Assembly: GCA_031291175.1 (NCBI GenBank)
Contig: JARLJO010000030.1
Span: 230,648-294,647, forward strand
Origin: Gammaproteobacteria bacterium
Lineage (GTDB): Bacteria > Pseudomonadota > Gammaproteobacteria > DSM-16500
Direction of reading: 5' to 3'
Length of the DNA: 64,000 nt
Positions within the stretch are counted from its first letter, which is position 1; the number at the start of each line of letters is the position of its first letter. Positions 17,155-26,600 of the stretch are shown piece by piece. The position numbers and the translations under genes are program-made. The notes beneath the pieces are model-generated. The model was not told where the DNA came from, made no database searches, and saw only the letters and a program-made list of their open reading frames with translations.

Positions 17155-19962
17155 ATGGAAAATATTCAAATTAATCAAGAAGTAAAGGGCAAGCTAAGCC
17201 TGGATACGTTGTTAGCCGCCCTAGCGAATGCTAAGGCCGAAACCACGCGGCTAACCCGATACAGTGTGGATGAGATTTTCCATCTCATCATGAGCGAAAT
17301 TCCCTATGCTTTCCAAATCATACCCCGTCTCCTGGCCGAAATCCTATTAGACGACAGTCCTCAAAAATCTAAAAATCTCAGCTTAAATGAAGTGGTTATC
17401 TGCCTAGGTCATGCCGTCTTCAACCCTGCTCAAAAAGAAGAATTATCGCAGTTGGTGAAAACCTATTTAATTGACCGCAAAAAAACAGAAAAAGAATACG
17501 CGACTACTATCTTAAACAACATTTTAAATGAAAATACGTTAACGCCATTCCCTGAATCAGTGCAAGCATCTCTTCGAGAGCTAGCTCAGACCATCATTGA
17601 AAGTGTCATTAACGAAAAACAATTACGAAAAGTGCCAGGCTATATTCCAAGACCTTTAACTGACATCACGCGTCCTATCGTTTATAGCAAATTGTATAAT
17701 TTAGAATTAGACCGCTTGAAGTTTTCGCATCGTGCTGCTTTCCGAAAATTCGTGAGTTCAATCAGCTACGACAGTTATGACAAAATCCAAGACACCGATC
17801 TGTTGATAGCGATCCTGCAAGAAAAAGAAAATGCGTACAATCATTTCAAAGATGCCATCGCCAGAAAGGCACCCAATGAAGAAAATCTCATTAAATTTCA
17901 AAATCTATTGAAGTTTGAGCAGTTCGATCGCAATCGAAAATTCGCTACTTTGAAAAAAATGCTCGATGAATTTTTAAAAGTCGATAATGTAAAAAACCCA
18001 TTGGGTTATTTGTCGCATCATTTACGACTCCGTTTTTCAGAAAAATTACAAAAACTGTTATTCAGTACGGACATCAATGCGGATACTTATCTTAGCGAAG
18101 CTACGATAAAAGAAATGCATGACAAAGAATTTCATGAGGTTGAATACGATGTTAATGCCGTGAAGACACTCATGGCCGAAGTATTAAATATTCAAACGAA
18201 TTTTAAAAAGAATTTTTTTCATGTATTAACCGGTAGCAAGTATTTTGCCATGATAGAAGGTGCGCTAGTGAACGCATTGCTTGGCAGCAGTGCAATCAAA
18301 ACCGATCCCCTGACGGGCAAAAAATCCGGCGTTAGAGATGGTGGTTATTTAAAAGCAAGTTTGCCAACTATTTATGCTCAAGCCGCAGGTCGCTTGAAAG
18401 TCATAGCCGATAGTGTGACAGGATTATTTGCTGAAAAGTTGAAAGGAGAAATTCGAACCGGCATTTTAAACATACGGCACGCACAAGAAAAATTGATTGG
18501 CTACTCTGCCGATGCAATGTATGTCCCGATGGAAGAGCCAGAAGAAACTACAGCCTCAGAAGAGATCGTTCCGGCTGTGACACCGCCAGCTGAAACAACA
18601 GCAAAAGTGATATCTCCACCATTGCAAGTGGAAGAAACGCAAGAGGCTAAGACGTCAGTTACCACTGAGGAACCTACAACTAAAGTGGTGCCTAAACCTT
18701 TAGTCATTGAAGAAGATCTGGATGCCGCTTCAGTGCCTGTCACTGAAGAACCGACAGCAAAAATCGTACCGAAGCCCTTATTGATTGATGAAGATTTTGC
18801 TGCTGAACCTACGGTGACAGAAGAGCCCACAGCGAAAGTTGAACCAAAACCCTTATTTATTGCAGAAGATTTTGACTCAGAAACCCCTCCGCTTACCGCT
18901 GAACCCGTAGAGAAAGTCATACCTAAGCCATTACTGATTGATGAAGATTTTGGCTCAGAAGTGGCGCCTGCAGAGGCAGAGAAAGTCATACCTAAACCTT
19001 TACTCATTGATGAAGATTTTGCAGCTTTACCAACTGAAGAACCTACAGAAAAAGTCATACCAAAACCCTTATTAATCGATGAGGACTTTACAACAGAACC
19101 AACAACGAGTCCCGAAGAGCCTACAGAAAAAGTTGTTCCTAAGCCTCTGTTAATCGAAGATGATTTTGATGCTATCCCAACTGATATAGCCGAAGAGCCC
19201 GCAGAAAAAGTAGTGCCTAAACTATTATTAATTGATGAAGTCTTTTCAGACGAGCCAGCACCCACTGTTGAGGAACCTGCAGCAAAACTGGTTCCAAAGC
19301 CATTACAAATTGACGAAACTTTCGATGCAGAGCTGCCTGCTGCAACAGAAGAACCAGTAGAAAAAATTGTACCGAAGCCTTTATTAATTGAAGCAGATTT
19401 TACTGAGGAGCCAGCTCCTGAAACCGAGCCAACTGAAAAAGTGGTACCTAAACCTTTGCTGATTGATGAAGATTTTGACGTCGATCCCGCTACTTTTACT
19501 TTAGAGCCTGCAGAAAAAGTCGTACCAAAACCGCTCATTATAGAAGATGTCGAATTTGAACCGGAAATAGCAACCGAAGCCGTTAGCGGAAGCGTCAATG
19601 AGTCCTCAATGGGTGCTGGTGAAGCCATCATGAAAAATTATCAACTGGGCGAGTTAAAAAGCTCGGTTGTCATTGCCTGGGAAAAAATGGTGAAATCAAC
19701 CACAGTGATAGACGAAGCTGTTGGTACATTAACCTTATTATCCGATAACGAAGTCAGATTATATGTCATCTGTGATTTGATTCAGCAAGTGGTCGCTATT
19801 GATGAGTCCTCGCTTTCCTCCAGCAAAAAACAAATTTTACAAAATACGAAACACAAATTGATGGATGCACTTGAAGATCCGCTTAATGAAAATAATTGGG
19901 GATTCTTTGAAGGGGTAAGACGCGATAATATTGATAGGAATCTTGAGTCTCTGAGAGAGTAA
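17155..19962 (+). CDS. Large hypothetical protein with PKPLLIDEDF repeats
   Basis: The ATG at 17155 has a GAAGGTGAG ribosome site, better than the GTG 9 bp upstream; this gives 935 residues. Residues 1-~460 are helical and charged with no known domain and no signal peptide. Residues ~500-810 hold at least 12 tandem units of ~22-30 residues with the core EKVVPKPLLIDEDF. The units vary by small changes and are joined by acidic Pro/Thr/Glu linkers, giving a very acidic, extended, probably disordered stalk. Residues ~825-935 are again helical (ending in NWGFFEGVRRDNIDRN). Such repeats are often multivalent binding motifs. Function unknown; effector or scaffold is an inference. A compound palindrome begins just after the stop codon. 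Confidence 0.75.
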   Translation: MENIQINQEVKGKLSLDTLLAALANAKAETTRLTRYSVDEIFHLIMSEIPYAFQIIPRLLAEILLDDSPQKSKNLSLNEVVICLGHAVFNPAQKEELSQLVKTYLIDRKKTEKEYATTILNNILNENTLTPFPESVQASLRELAQTIIESVINEKQLRKVPGYIPRPLTDITRPIVYSKLYNLELDRLKFSHRAAFRKFVSSISYDSYDKIQDTDLLIAILQEKENAYNHFKDAIARKAPNEENLIKFQNLLKFEQFDRNRKFATLKKMLDEFLKVDNVKNPLGYLSHHLRLRFSEKLQKLLFSTDINADTYLSEATIKEMHDKEFHEVEYDVNAVKTLMAEVLNIQTNFKKNFFHVLTGSKYFAMIEGALVNALLGSSAIKTDPLTGKKSGVRDGGYLKASLPTIYAQAAGRLKVIADSVTGLFAEKLKGEIRTGILNIRHAQEKLIGYSADAMYVPMEEPEETTASEEIVPAVTPPAETTAKVISPPLQVEETQEAKTSVTTEEPTTKVVPKPLVIEEDLDAASVPVTEEPTAKIVPKPLLIDEDFAAEPTVTEEPTAKVEPKPLFIAEDFDSETPPLTAEPVEKVIPKPLLIDEDFGSEVAPAEAEKVIPKPLLIDEDFAALPTEEPTEKVIPKPLLIDEDFTTEPTTSPEEPTEKVVPKPLLIEDDFDAIPTDIAEEPAEKVVPKLLLIDEVFSDEPAPTVEEPAAKLVPKPLQIDETFDAELPAATEEPVEKIVPKPLLIEADFTEEPAPETEPTEKVVPKPLLIDEDFDVDPATFTLEPAEKVVPKPLIIEDVEFEPEIATEAVSGSVNESSMGAGEAIMKNYQLGELKSSVVIAWEKMVKSTTVIDEAVGTLTLLSDNEVRLYVICDLIQQVVAIDESSLSSSKKQILQNTKHKLMDALEDPLNENNWGFFEGVRRDNIDRNLESLRE

Positions 19963-19966
19963 AGCT

Positions 19967-20580
19967 TAAAATGACTGGGGTCCTGTCATGGTGGGTTTAC
20001 TTTTTTCGTGCTCGCAAGCTCCGCGCGTAAAAAGTAAACCCACCCTGCCACCCCGTTTTTTTATATAAGAGCCCGCGGAAAAACCTTTGCTTATCGCTCA
20101 TTACTAATGAAAACCGTAAATGTTCTGAGTAGATTCGTAGCACGGACTAAGACCCCCACGCTTTTTGTGGGGGTCGTGTCCGCGAACCCCTGCTAAATCA
20201 CAGAACATTCACCCGACACATACGAATCAAAAATCCCCGCTGTAATCATTAAAACCCACCGGTGTCACATTTTTGTCGCACAGCTATAAGGTTGCGTTAA
20301 GCGTTTCTTGCGAAACCCAACATTACCTTATGGCTGTGTTATCTTGGTGCGATACCGGTGGGCTTTAATGATGTTGGGTTTCGCAAAAAACGCAGAACCC
20401 TACCTACATGCAGGTCACCAAAACATTAGTGCAGTTTTCGCAGGTAATGACTAATAGGCAAAAGTTTTCCCGCGGGCTCTTATACAAAAAACGGGGTGGC
20501 AGGGTAGGTTTGCTTTTTCGCGCGGAGTTTACGAGCACGGAAAAGTAAACCTACCATGACAGGACCCCAGTCATTTTAAA
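19967..20580. mobile_element. 614-bp nested palindromic element with ~115-bp terminal inverted repeats
   Basis: The left arm (19967-20086) and right arm (20461-20580) are inverted copies with few differences, from TTTAAAATGACTGGGGTCCTG-type ends in to AAGAGCCCGCGG. Each arm is itself palindromic (GGTTTAC...GTAAACC). Between the arms are a stem at 20137-20194, the short paired words AATGTTCTG/CAGAACATT and GATTCGTA/TACGAATC, and a second long inverted repeat around 20238-20370 (ATTAAAACCCACCGGT paired with ACCGGTGGGCTTTAAT). No ORF. It fills the space between the converging 17155 and srkA genes. Solo arm copies lie at 28902-28994 and 60625-60714. Confidence 0.8.
20137..20194 (+). repeat. Dispersed stem repeat (family D), copy 1
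   Basis: GTAGCACGGACTAAGACCCC runs into CACGCTTTTTGTGGGGGTC and GTGTCCGCG; the CCCCCAC/GTGGGGG arms form the hairpin. The reverse complement of 60536-60585 matches it closely. Confidence 0.75.
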
Positions 20581-20586
20581 AGGAGT

Positions 20587-20616
20587 GCTAAGCCACCACA
20601 AGAATTTGTGCTTAGC
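20587..20616 (-). terminator. Probable terminator of srkA
   Basis: GCTAAGC (20587-20593) pairs with GCTTAGC (20610-20616), with extra CACAA/TTGTG-type pairing. On the minus strand it is followed by ACTCCTTTTAAAA, a weak U-tract. Confidence 0.45.
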
Positions 20617-20626
20617 AACGCAAACC

Positions 20627-21637
20627 TCAATCAAAATCAGGCTGCTCATCCTCATCATGTTCTTCTTCCTGCAACAACATTAATTGCTCCCGTAAGTCTT
20701 GCAACTGTTGTTGCCAATAACGTGGCGTGTTAAACCAGGGAAAGCTAAGAGGAAAAGCAGGATCCTCCCAACGTTCAGCTAACCAGGCTGAATATCGAAT
20801 CATCCGCAACGTGCGTAATGATTCAATCAAACGAAGTTCACGGTAATTAAAATCATAAAATTCTTGATAACCACGCAAAATATAAGTCAGCTGGATCTCC
20901 ACTTGTGCTTTATCACCAGAAAGCAACATCCAGATATCTTGCACAGCAGGCCCTGTAAGGCAGTCATCTAAATCAACAATTTGTGGCCCACGATCATTCC
21001 ACAACACATTGCCGGCATGACAATCACCATGCAGTCGAATCTGTGCCACGTCACCGACTTCTTTAAACCGCTGCTCGATTATTTTTAGCAACTGCTCGCT
21101 CACCAGACAAAAATTACTTTTTAACTCATCAGGAACAAAATGGTGCTTAATTAAATATTCATACGGTTTAGTGCCGTAACTTTCAAGATTCAATTGCCCG
21201 CGATGTTGAAAAGATTTGCAAGCACCCACAGCATGCAGGCGACCCAGAAACCGACCCATCCACTCTAATTGCTCTAAATTATCAACTTCCAATGTGCGCC
21301 CACCTTTACGCGGAAATAGCGCAAAGCGAAAATCTTTAAAGTGATGTAGTGTTTCACCATTAGCCGCAATCAGTGGGGCAACAACCGGTATCTCAAGTGC
21401 TGCCAGTTCCAGGGCGAACTGATGCTCTTCCAAAATCGCTTGATCCGTCCATCGATGTGGACGATAGAATTTTGCTATGAGAGGATCACTATCCTCAATA
21501 CCAATTTGATAAACACGATTTTCATAACTGTTCAGTGCAGAGAGCCCGCCGGAACAGTGATATCCCACACTTTCAATCGCATCCAAAATCAAATTGGGGT
21601 CTAAATTAGCATATGGAGTATTTTTATTATCAGTCAA
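20627..21637 (-). CDS. srkA: Stress-response kinase SrkA (YihE/RdoA)
   Basis: The product is 336 residues, close to E. coli SrkA (~328), and recognisably collinear with it: L-N-S-Y-E-N-R-V-Y-Q near residue 34, AKFYRPHRWTD at ~55, the EEHQFALEL segment, and the catalytic loop HGDCHAGNVLW (203-213) followed by VDLDD (221-225). This is an aminoglycoside-phosphotransferase-fold Ser/Thr kinase that in E. coli is linked to envelope (Cpx) stress and protection from programmed death after stress. The start is a TTG at 21637; no ATG lies in a suitable place and the first conserved residues begin ~10 codons later. The C-terminal tail is Glu/Asp-rich. It is cytosolic and monocistronic, converging on the palindromic element. 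Confidence 0.92.
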   Translation of the reverse strand: MTDNKNTPYANLDPNLILDAIESVGYHCSGGLSALNSYENRVYQIGIEDSDPLIAKFYRPHRWTDQAILEEHQFALELAALEIPVVAPLIAANGETLHHFKDFRFALFPRKGGRTLEVDNLEQLEWMGRFLGRLHAVGACKSFQHRGQLNLESYGTKPYEYLIKHHFVPDELKSNFCLVSEQLLKIIEQRFKEVGDVAQIRLHGDCHAGNVLWNDRGPQIVDLDDCLTGPAVQDIWMLLSGDKAQVEIQLTYILRGYQEFYDFNYRELRLIESLRTLRMIRYSAWLAERWEDPAFPLSFPWFNTPRYWQQQLQDLREQLMLLQEEEHDEDEQPDFD

Positions 21638-21772
21638 TTTAAAAGCCTGCCTTCATCAATAGAATGGGGATGATAGAACAGTTTTGCCCGAACGACAAAC
21701 AAGTCTCGCCAAAAGAGCATTTTTAATGATAAAAAGTGCTAGAACGCCCACGCCTCAAAGCGATAGAAAAGG

Positions 21773-23455
21773 TTAAATCGTAGAGTGATGCGTTGATTCC
21801 AGTGATAAAAATGTTTTGATCGTATTTTTGAATTGATCAAACATCGGCTTCCTTTCAGAAGTATTTGGATAGAGCTGAAATGCCGATGAATTGTTATCAT
21901 AGAACTTTTGACAAGAAGAATTCATTTTTTGAATTTCACGACAAGATTCCAGGTAAGAATCCGTTTGTTTCAGCCTGGTATTAGATTCCAGCGAAACACT
22001 TTGATCGGGATCTTTTTGCATGCGTTCAATAATATCCATTTTAGCATCAGCATGACAAATGATTTTTTTGCGAATTTTGCAGTCAGGATAAGGCGCAAGC
22101 CTCATTAATAAATCGTAAGGCAAATTGGGATTTGACGCCAGCGCTCGTAAAATAGCGAGATCATTTAATTTAATTAATTGATTCAAAATATCCGGTGGCG
22201 TTTTGGGGTTAGCCGCTAATGCAACCAAAATATTATTGCGGGAATAATTTCTCAGTTTCAGTGTCTTAGCATAAATTTTGCGGGCAATATCATCATTAAT
22301 AAAACAATTACCGGCCAAATTTTCCAGAATATTGCCTGGATTTTGGTTGCTTTCAGAGGCGGTATACACTTGTTTTAATTTCTGCGTATCAAGACTGTGT
22401 TCGGCCTGTAGCTGTAACGATTTATCGGGTGTGATATCCACGGGCGCTTGTGGCGTTTTTCGTTCATCCAGATGCGATATCCCATGTAAAAAATCTAACC
22501 GACGCTTGGCATCGCGTCTGACACCCATATCAGGATCTTTATGAATCAGTTGATTTAAAACATTTTCAGAAATGTGCGGATACGAAATAATGGCTCGACG
22601 AATTTCACAATCAGGATAATCAGCCAGCTGCAATAACATCTCTTCAGAAAAATTAGGATTACGCGGAATAAACGCTAATGAAGCCGACGGCACGCTTCGC
22701 GCTTGACTCGCAGAGACCAAGAGCCTTTCCAGAATTTCAGAAGGCGTGTTTGGATTTTTAGTCAGGTTAATCAAAATAGTATTTTGATTATTGGGATCCA
22801 TGTCACTATAAGCCGTTCTCGTATAAATCATTTTCAGCAGCTCTGGTGGGGATTTATGATTTTGTGCAAGCATGGCGAGTATGTCTTCATTCAGTCGAAT
22901 ATCGCTACTTAGTGAGACCTCCCGATAGATCTTTTTTAAATTTTCAGGATCCGTTCCAATTAATGCATAAGTCGAAAATTCACGCGAGTTTAAAACAATA
23001 TTATAATCAGTAGTCCCATTATGAATAGCACGTATCATCAAAGTGAAAATGGTTAATGCAATTAATGTCATGATAATACGGGGCGGTGCCGAATGATGAT
23101 TCAGTAACGCCCGCATTTCTTGCGCTAACACAATGATAGACCAGCAACCAAAAAATCCGATGATGGCAATAATAAAAGGAGCCAGCGTCATGGGATAGGA
23201 AACGTTATAAACGGCTGAAGGCAAAAATGAGACGCCTAACACTTTTGTAATAGCGGGAATAAAACTGGCTGCCAAGGAGAGCAAACAACCCCCAATCAAG
23301 CTCATGCGTGTTGCGAAGCTCAGTTGTTTTTTTAAAATGAAAAAAAGCCAAAAGCTGATAAGTAATCCAGCTAATGATAAATAAATGAAAGGCTGGTTAA
23401 AAATATCCAAATTCCCTAGATGCATTCCAAAAGCTTTCCTGGCAAATGATTTCAC
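21773..23455 (-). CDS. Membrane protein with leucine-rich-variant-like repeats
   Basis: The product is 560 residues from a GTG; an ATG 10 codons in (23425) is an alternative start. The first ~150 residues hold four predicted membrane segments (FIYLSLAGLLISFWLFFIL; MSLIGGCLLSLAASFIPAI; LAPFIIAIIGFFGCWSIIVL; RIIMTLIALTIFTLMI). The rest is soluble with at least eight ~24-residue degenerate helical repeats of the form N-P-x-x-P/S-x-x-[IL]-L-x-x-L and Y-P-D-C-x-I-R-x-x-[IV], e.g. NPNLPYDLLMRLAPYPDCKI. This is the LRV/HEAT-like pattern used for protein binding. The domain order suggests a membrane-anchored interaction platform. Topology and partner are unknown. The gene stands alone between srkA and a divergent RRM gene. 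Confidence 0.75.
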   Translation of the reverse strand: MKSFARKAFGMHLGNLDIFNQPFIYLSLAGLLISFWLFFILKKQLSFATRMSLIGGCLLSLAASFIPAITKVLGVSFLPSAVYNVSYPMTLAPFIIAIIGFFGCWSIIVLAQEMRALLNHHSAPPRIIMTLIALTIFTLMIRAIHNGTTDYNIVLNSREFSTYALIGTDPENLKKIYREVSLSSDIRLNEDILAMLAQNHKSPPELLKMIYTRTAYSDMDPNNQNTILINLTKNPNTPSEILERLLVSASQARSVPSASLAFIPRNPNFSEEMLLQLADYPDCEIRRAIISYPHISENVLNQLIHKDPDMGVRRDAKRRLDFLHGISHLDERKTPQAPVDITPDKSLQLQAEHSLDTQKLKQVYTASESNQNPGNILENLAGNCFINDDIARKIYAKTLKLRNYSRNNILVALAANPKTPPDILNQLIKLNDLAILRALASNPNLPYDLLMRLAPYPDCKIRKKIICHADAKMDIIERMQKDPDQSVSLESNTRLKQTDSYLESCREIQKMNSSCQKFYDNNSSAFQLYPNTSERKPMFDQFKNTIKTFLSLESTHHSTI

Positions 23456-23637
23456 TCATTATAACAAAATGTGATGCGTATTTATAATGACATTCTCGCG
23501 GTTCTTTTCGATCGCTTAGCAAAAATGATCATGTTACTATGCCCGAGATATTATCCTTATAAAGAAAGAAGGTTGGTTTAGCTTGCTTGTTTTCGGCTTG
23601 GGGTGATTTTATTGTGTTCATATTTTAAGGAACTTGC

Positions 23638-23970
23638 ATGACTAGTAAATTGTACGTTGGATCATTACCCTATAGCATTGAAAACAACGAGTTAGAAGCA
23701 CTCTTTGCCGCCTGTGGCGAAGTGAAATCCGCAAAAGTGATTATGGATCCTGCAACGGGTCAAAGCAAAGGCTTTGGATTTGTTGAAATGTCATCCGCAG
23801 AAGAAGCGAAAGCAGCTATCACGACTTTAAATGGCACCTCACATGGTGGCCGTTCCATCGTTGTATCTGAAGCAAAGCCTGAATCAAAAGGCGGCAGCAG
23901 AGGAGCAGCAGGCGGTCGCGGTGGAAACGAACGTGGCGGTAGAGGTTCCAGCGGCGGCGGTTGGAGATAA
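23638..23970 (+). CDS. RRM-type RNA-binding protein, glycine-rich tail
   Basis: The product is 110 residues: a single RNA recognition motif (residues ~3-80) with RNP2 LYVGSLPY and RNP1 KGFGFVEM, then a Gly/Arg/Ser-rich tail (~85-110). This is the bacterial Rbp-type layout of small cytosolic single-stranded-RNA-binding proteins, some of which are cold- or stress-induced. The start has an AAGGAACTTGC ribosome site. A ~180-bp gene-free leader region precedes it and a strong terminator follows, so it is probably a highly expressed single-gene unit. Target RNAs cannot be inferred. Confidence 0.92.
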   Translation: MTSKLYVGSLPYSIENNELEALFAACGEVKSAKVIMDPATGQSKGFGFVEMSSAEEAKAAITTLNGTSHGGRSIVVSEAKPESKGGSRGAAGGRGGNERGGRGSSGGGWR

Positions 23971-23991
23971 GCATTACTGCCTTAAAGCGTT

Positions 23992-24022
23992 AAAAAACCC
24001 CCTTACCATAAGGGGGTTTTTA
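23992..24022 (+). terminator. Rho-independent terminator of the RRM gene
   Basis: AAAAAACCCCCTTA stem, ACC/CAT-type loop, TAAGGGGG and a run of T. Near-symmetrical A and T runs could allow use in both directions. Confidence 0.85.
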
Positions 24023-24085
24023 TATCCGAATGGTTCAATTTCCCTTATCATTAGCCACTGATCTAAGCTAATAAAGGAAATCCTC

Positions 24086-24877
24086 GTGAAAAAATTTATT
24101 CTCTGTTCTGCACTTATTCTCTGTTATGGCACCTCGGCTTTTGCCAAGTCAACGCCGACTATGGATATATCGAATGGCTTGAGTTTAATGGCGGAAGCAA
24201 CGCACATGGCCAGCGACAATTCCCACTATAAAATGGATATTGAATCCCCACTTTTAAGTGGTAATGCATTAAATAGCGCAGCACAGCTCTACAATCAATC
24301 GATCAACAAAATCATCAATACCACGATCACTGATTTTAAAACCAAAATTGTAGAAAATTCTGCATACGTTAAGAATTTGCCGCAATCGGTACAAGAGAAC
24401 ACATTATTCATTGATTACAGTGCGACGGTATTCAAAGCGGGCAATCAACAAATTATCAGCCTGCGCATTAATAATGAATTTTATTATGCTGGTTCTGCTC
24501 ATCCTTCTCATCAGATCCAAGTATTTAATTACGATTTGAGTAGCGGTAAAGAATTAGCAATGTCCGATCTATTCAAACCAAAATCAAGCTATCTTGATAA
24601 AATATCCGATTACGCACGCCGTGATTTGCTCACTAAAATAAAAAATGAAGATAAAAACGAATTTGATAAAGGTACAGCGCCCATAGCCGACAATTATCTC
24701 AATTGGAATTTAAAACCCAACGGTATTTTGATTACCTTCAATGAATATCAAGTTGCGGCTTATGTCTTTGGACAACCGGAAGTGTTGGTGCCATACACCA
24801 TGCTGGAAGATGATATTGCGCCGAATGCACCGATTGCATTTTGCATAAAAACACCTTCTGAGTGCGCATCAAATTGA
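24086..24877 (+). CDS. Exported DUF3298/PdaC-type protein
   Basis: The product is 263 residues with a clear Sec signal peptide (MKKFILCSALILCYGTSAFA, cut near A20-K21). The mature protein has an N-terminal part (~45-150, including QQIISLRINNEFYYAGSAHP) and a C-terminal DUF3298 part (~160-250): NYDLSSGKELAMSDLFK, then a Y-x-x-x-x-Y/LNWNLKPNGILITFNEYQVAAYVFG stretch. This matches the pair of domains seen in RsiV- and PdaC-like periplasmic or cell-wall proteins. A lysozyme-binding or polysaccharide-related role is known for some members but cannot be assigned here. It lies 115 bp after the RRM gene with a terminator between, so it is probably separately transcribed. Confidence 0.8.
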   Translation: MKKFILCSALILCYGTSAFAKSTPTMDISNGLSLMAEATHMASDNSHYKMDIESPLLSGNALNSAAQLYNQSINKIINTTITDFKTKIVENSAYVKNLPQSVQENTLFIDYSATVFKAGNQQIISLRINNEFYYAGSAHPSHQIQVFNYDLSSGKELAMSDLFKPKSSYLDKISDYARRDLLTKIKNEDKNEFDKGTAPIADNYLNWNLKPNGILITFNEYQVAAYVFGQPEVLVPYTMLEDDIAPNAPIAFCIKTPSECASN

Positions 24878-24908
24878 AAGTGTAATCCGCTTTGGCCGAA
24901 TGTACGCT

Positions 24909-26492
24909 TTACATTCTTACCCGAGCAGCTGTCTTAAACTCATCAGGTGTGCTTTTATTTAAGTACGTGCTGAGAATATTTTGTATCGCTGCTTCGGGAG
25001 ATTTGTGTTGGTCTGTAGCGTGTTCTTTTGTCTCATATAACTGATGGAGTTTTTCTAAATAATCCTTAAGATTTGGGAAGGCTTTTTCAAATGCCGCTGA
25101 GGTGGGTAATCGATTAATTATATTGCGTAGCTCTATGGCGGCAGTATTTTCTCGATTTAACCATCTATCATTAATTAATTGGCCAAAACGATTAATGAAT
25201 TGATAAGTGGCCTTGGTGTCTTCGCCTAGGCGCTCGGCTTTTGGGTTTATGCCACTGATTAACCCAATGATTGCTAAAATATCATTTTGCATATCAGAAA
25301 TAAGTCTATCCAGGCAAAATACTTTTTCATTCGCTGAAAAATAAGCATCCGCTTGGCTAATTTCCTGTATCACACCATCAAATTCTTTAAGCTTATTTTC
25401 TCTTGATATGGCATGTTTGAAGGGCCCAAAAGAATGTTGGGCTACATACAAAGAAAATAACGAAATATACAATGCAGGTGCTTTGCCTTGAAATAACATA
25501 ATCAAATTACTCTTGTAATACTGATTTATTCTCGCATCATTAATTAAAATATTTAAAATAGTAATATGATCTGATCGCGGGATACATTGGAAAAAGTTGT
25601 TGAAAATCTTAAAGCGTTCATCTTGATTGGGGTTAGCCAATAGCTTGCGAAACAGATTATTTCTTTCTTCGAGTGTTAAGATTTTCAATAACACTTTCAA
25701 AACATCTTTATTTTCAAACACAAATCGAAATCGTTGTTCTGTGGTAACAATGATTTCCTCTTTCCAAAGATCGGTAAATAAATCGGGAACTTGAATGGCT
25801 TGTAGATGTTGGAATATTTCTTCCATTGATAACAAGTCATGGACTAAAGGTTTTGATTTGTTGCTGAACAGTATATGGCACAGTTTAGTCAGCTCTTTTC
25901 TCTCATCCAATGAAAAGCTTTCGCGTAAATGCCCGCACCATTGTATATCTATAATCAAATCCCTAGAGAGAGGTGCTGGCTTTACACGTACAGGATCTTC
26001 TTTTTGTTGTTTCGCAATCATGAGGTGCAACTTAGCTTCAATTGAACGAAAGAACTGTTTAAATCGATCAAAGTTGAATCGAGGAATAACAAAGCGTAAA
26101 AATGGATTTTGCTTGTCTTCGGCGTATGCATGCAGCAACTGCCGAAAAGTGCCATCTGCCAAGCTGTTAACTTGTTTTTTTGACATTTGCTGCAAAATCT
26201 CTTCTTTGTCAGCGATAAAATCAGGTGTTTCATTAAAAATATTTAATAGAGTAGGCAGTCTTTCAATAGAAAACGACTTACTCTCTTTCTTCTCATGATT
26301 AATGAAAGCACGCATTTTGAAATGGTATTCAGCGGGTGGATCAACGAAAGGCAAAAAACTAAAAAACCATTGCGTATTCAGACGCCATTGACTGGGTATT
26401 TTAGCATCTAAATGCTTCCACAGTAGACCGGGTTCCGCTTGATTTCCAGGCTCTGTTACAACAGGATTAACTAATCTGGCGTGTGTCCTCAT
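24909..26492 (-). CDS. Large hypothetical helical protein
   Basis: The product is 527 residues, soluble, helical and rich in Phe, Lys and Asn, with no signal peptide, membrane segment or domain that I recognise. The ATG has an AGGAG ribosome site 10 nt upstream. Size, lack of recognisable motifs and surroundings resemble effector-like orphan proteins in host-associated Legionellales, but nothing in the sequence proves secretion. It converges with the DUF3298 gene (31 bp between stops). The next gene upstream on the same strand, DUF1622, starts at 26942 and ends at 26601, so this gene could be co-transcribed with it across the ~110-bp gap. Confidence 0.6.
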   Translation of the reverse strand: MRTHARLVNPVVTEPGNQAEPGLLWKHLDAKIPSQWRLNTQWFFSFLPFVDPPAEYHFKMRAFINHEKKESKSFSIERLPTLLNIFNETPDFIADKEEILQQMSKKQVNSLADGTFRQLLHAYAEDKQNPFLRFVIPRFNFDRFKQFFRSIEAKLHLMIAKQQKEDPVRVKPAPLSRDLIIDIQWCGHLRESFSLDERKELTKLCHILFSNKSKPLVHDLLSMEEIFQHLQAIQVPDLFTDLWKEEIIVTTEQRFRFVFENKDVLKVLLKILTLEERNNLFRKLLANPNQDERFKIFNNFFQCIPRSDHITILNILINDARINQYYKSNLIMLFQGKAPALYISLFSLYVAQHSFGPFKHAISRENKLKEFDGVIQEISQADAYFSANEKVFCLDRLISDMQNDILAIIGLISGINPKAERLGEDTKATYQFINRFGQLINDRWLNRENTAAIELRNIINRLPTSAAFEKAFPNLKDYLEKLHQLYETKEHATDQHKSPEAAIQNILSTYLNKSTPDEFKTAARVRM

Positions 26493-26600
26493 AAGAAGCT
26501 GGCTCCTGTTCGATCACTGGCGAGGCCGACTTCTGTTGGGGCCAAAAATAAAAAATGCTGAAAGAAGACAATAACGGGCATCAAGCGTATCTCAAAAAAG

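Noticed and set aside
18501-19631. 376-codon open frame on the minus strand
   Set aside because: It is antisense to the repeated PKPLLIDEDF region; its Ser/Gly/Thr periodicity is only the reverse reading of those repeats and it has no ribosome site.
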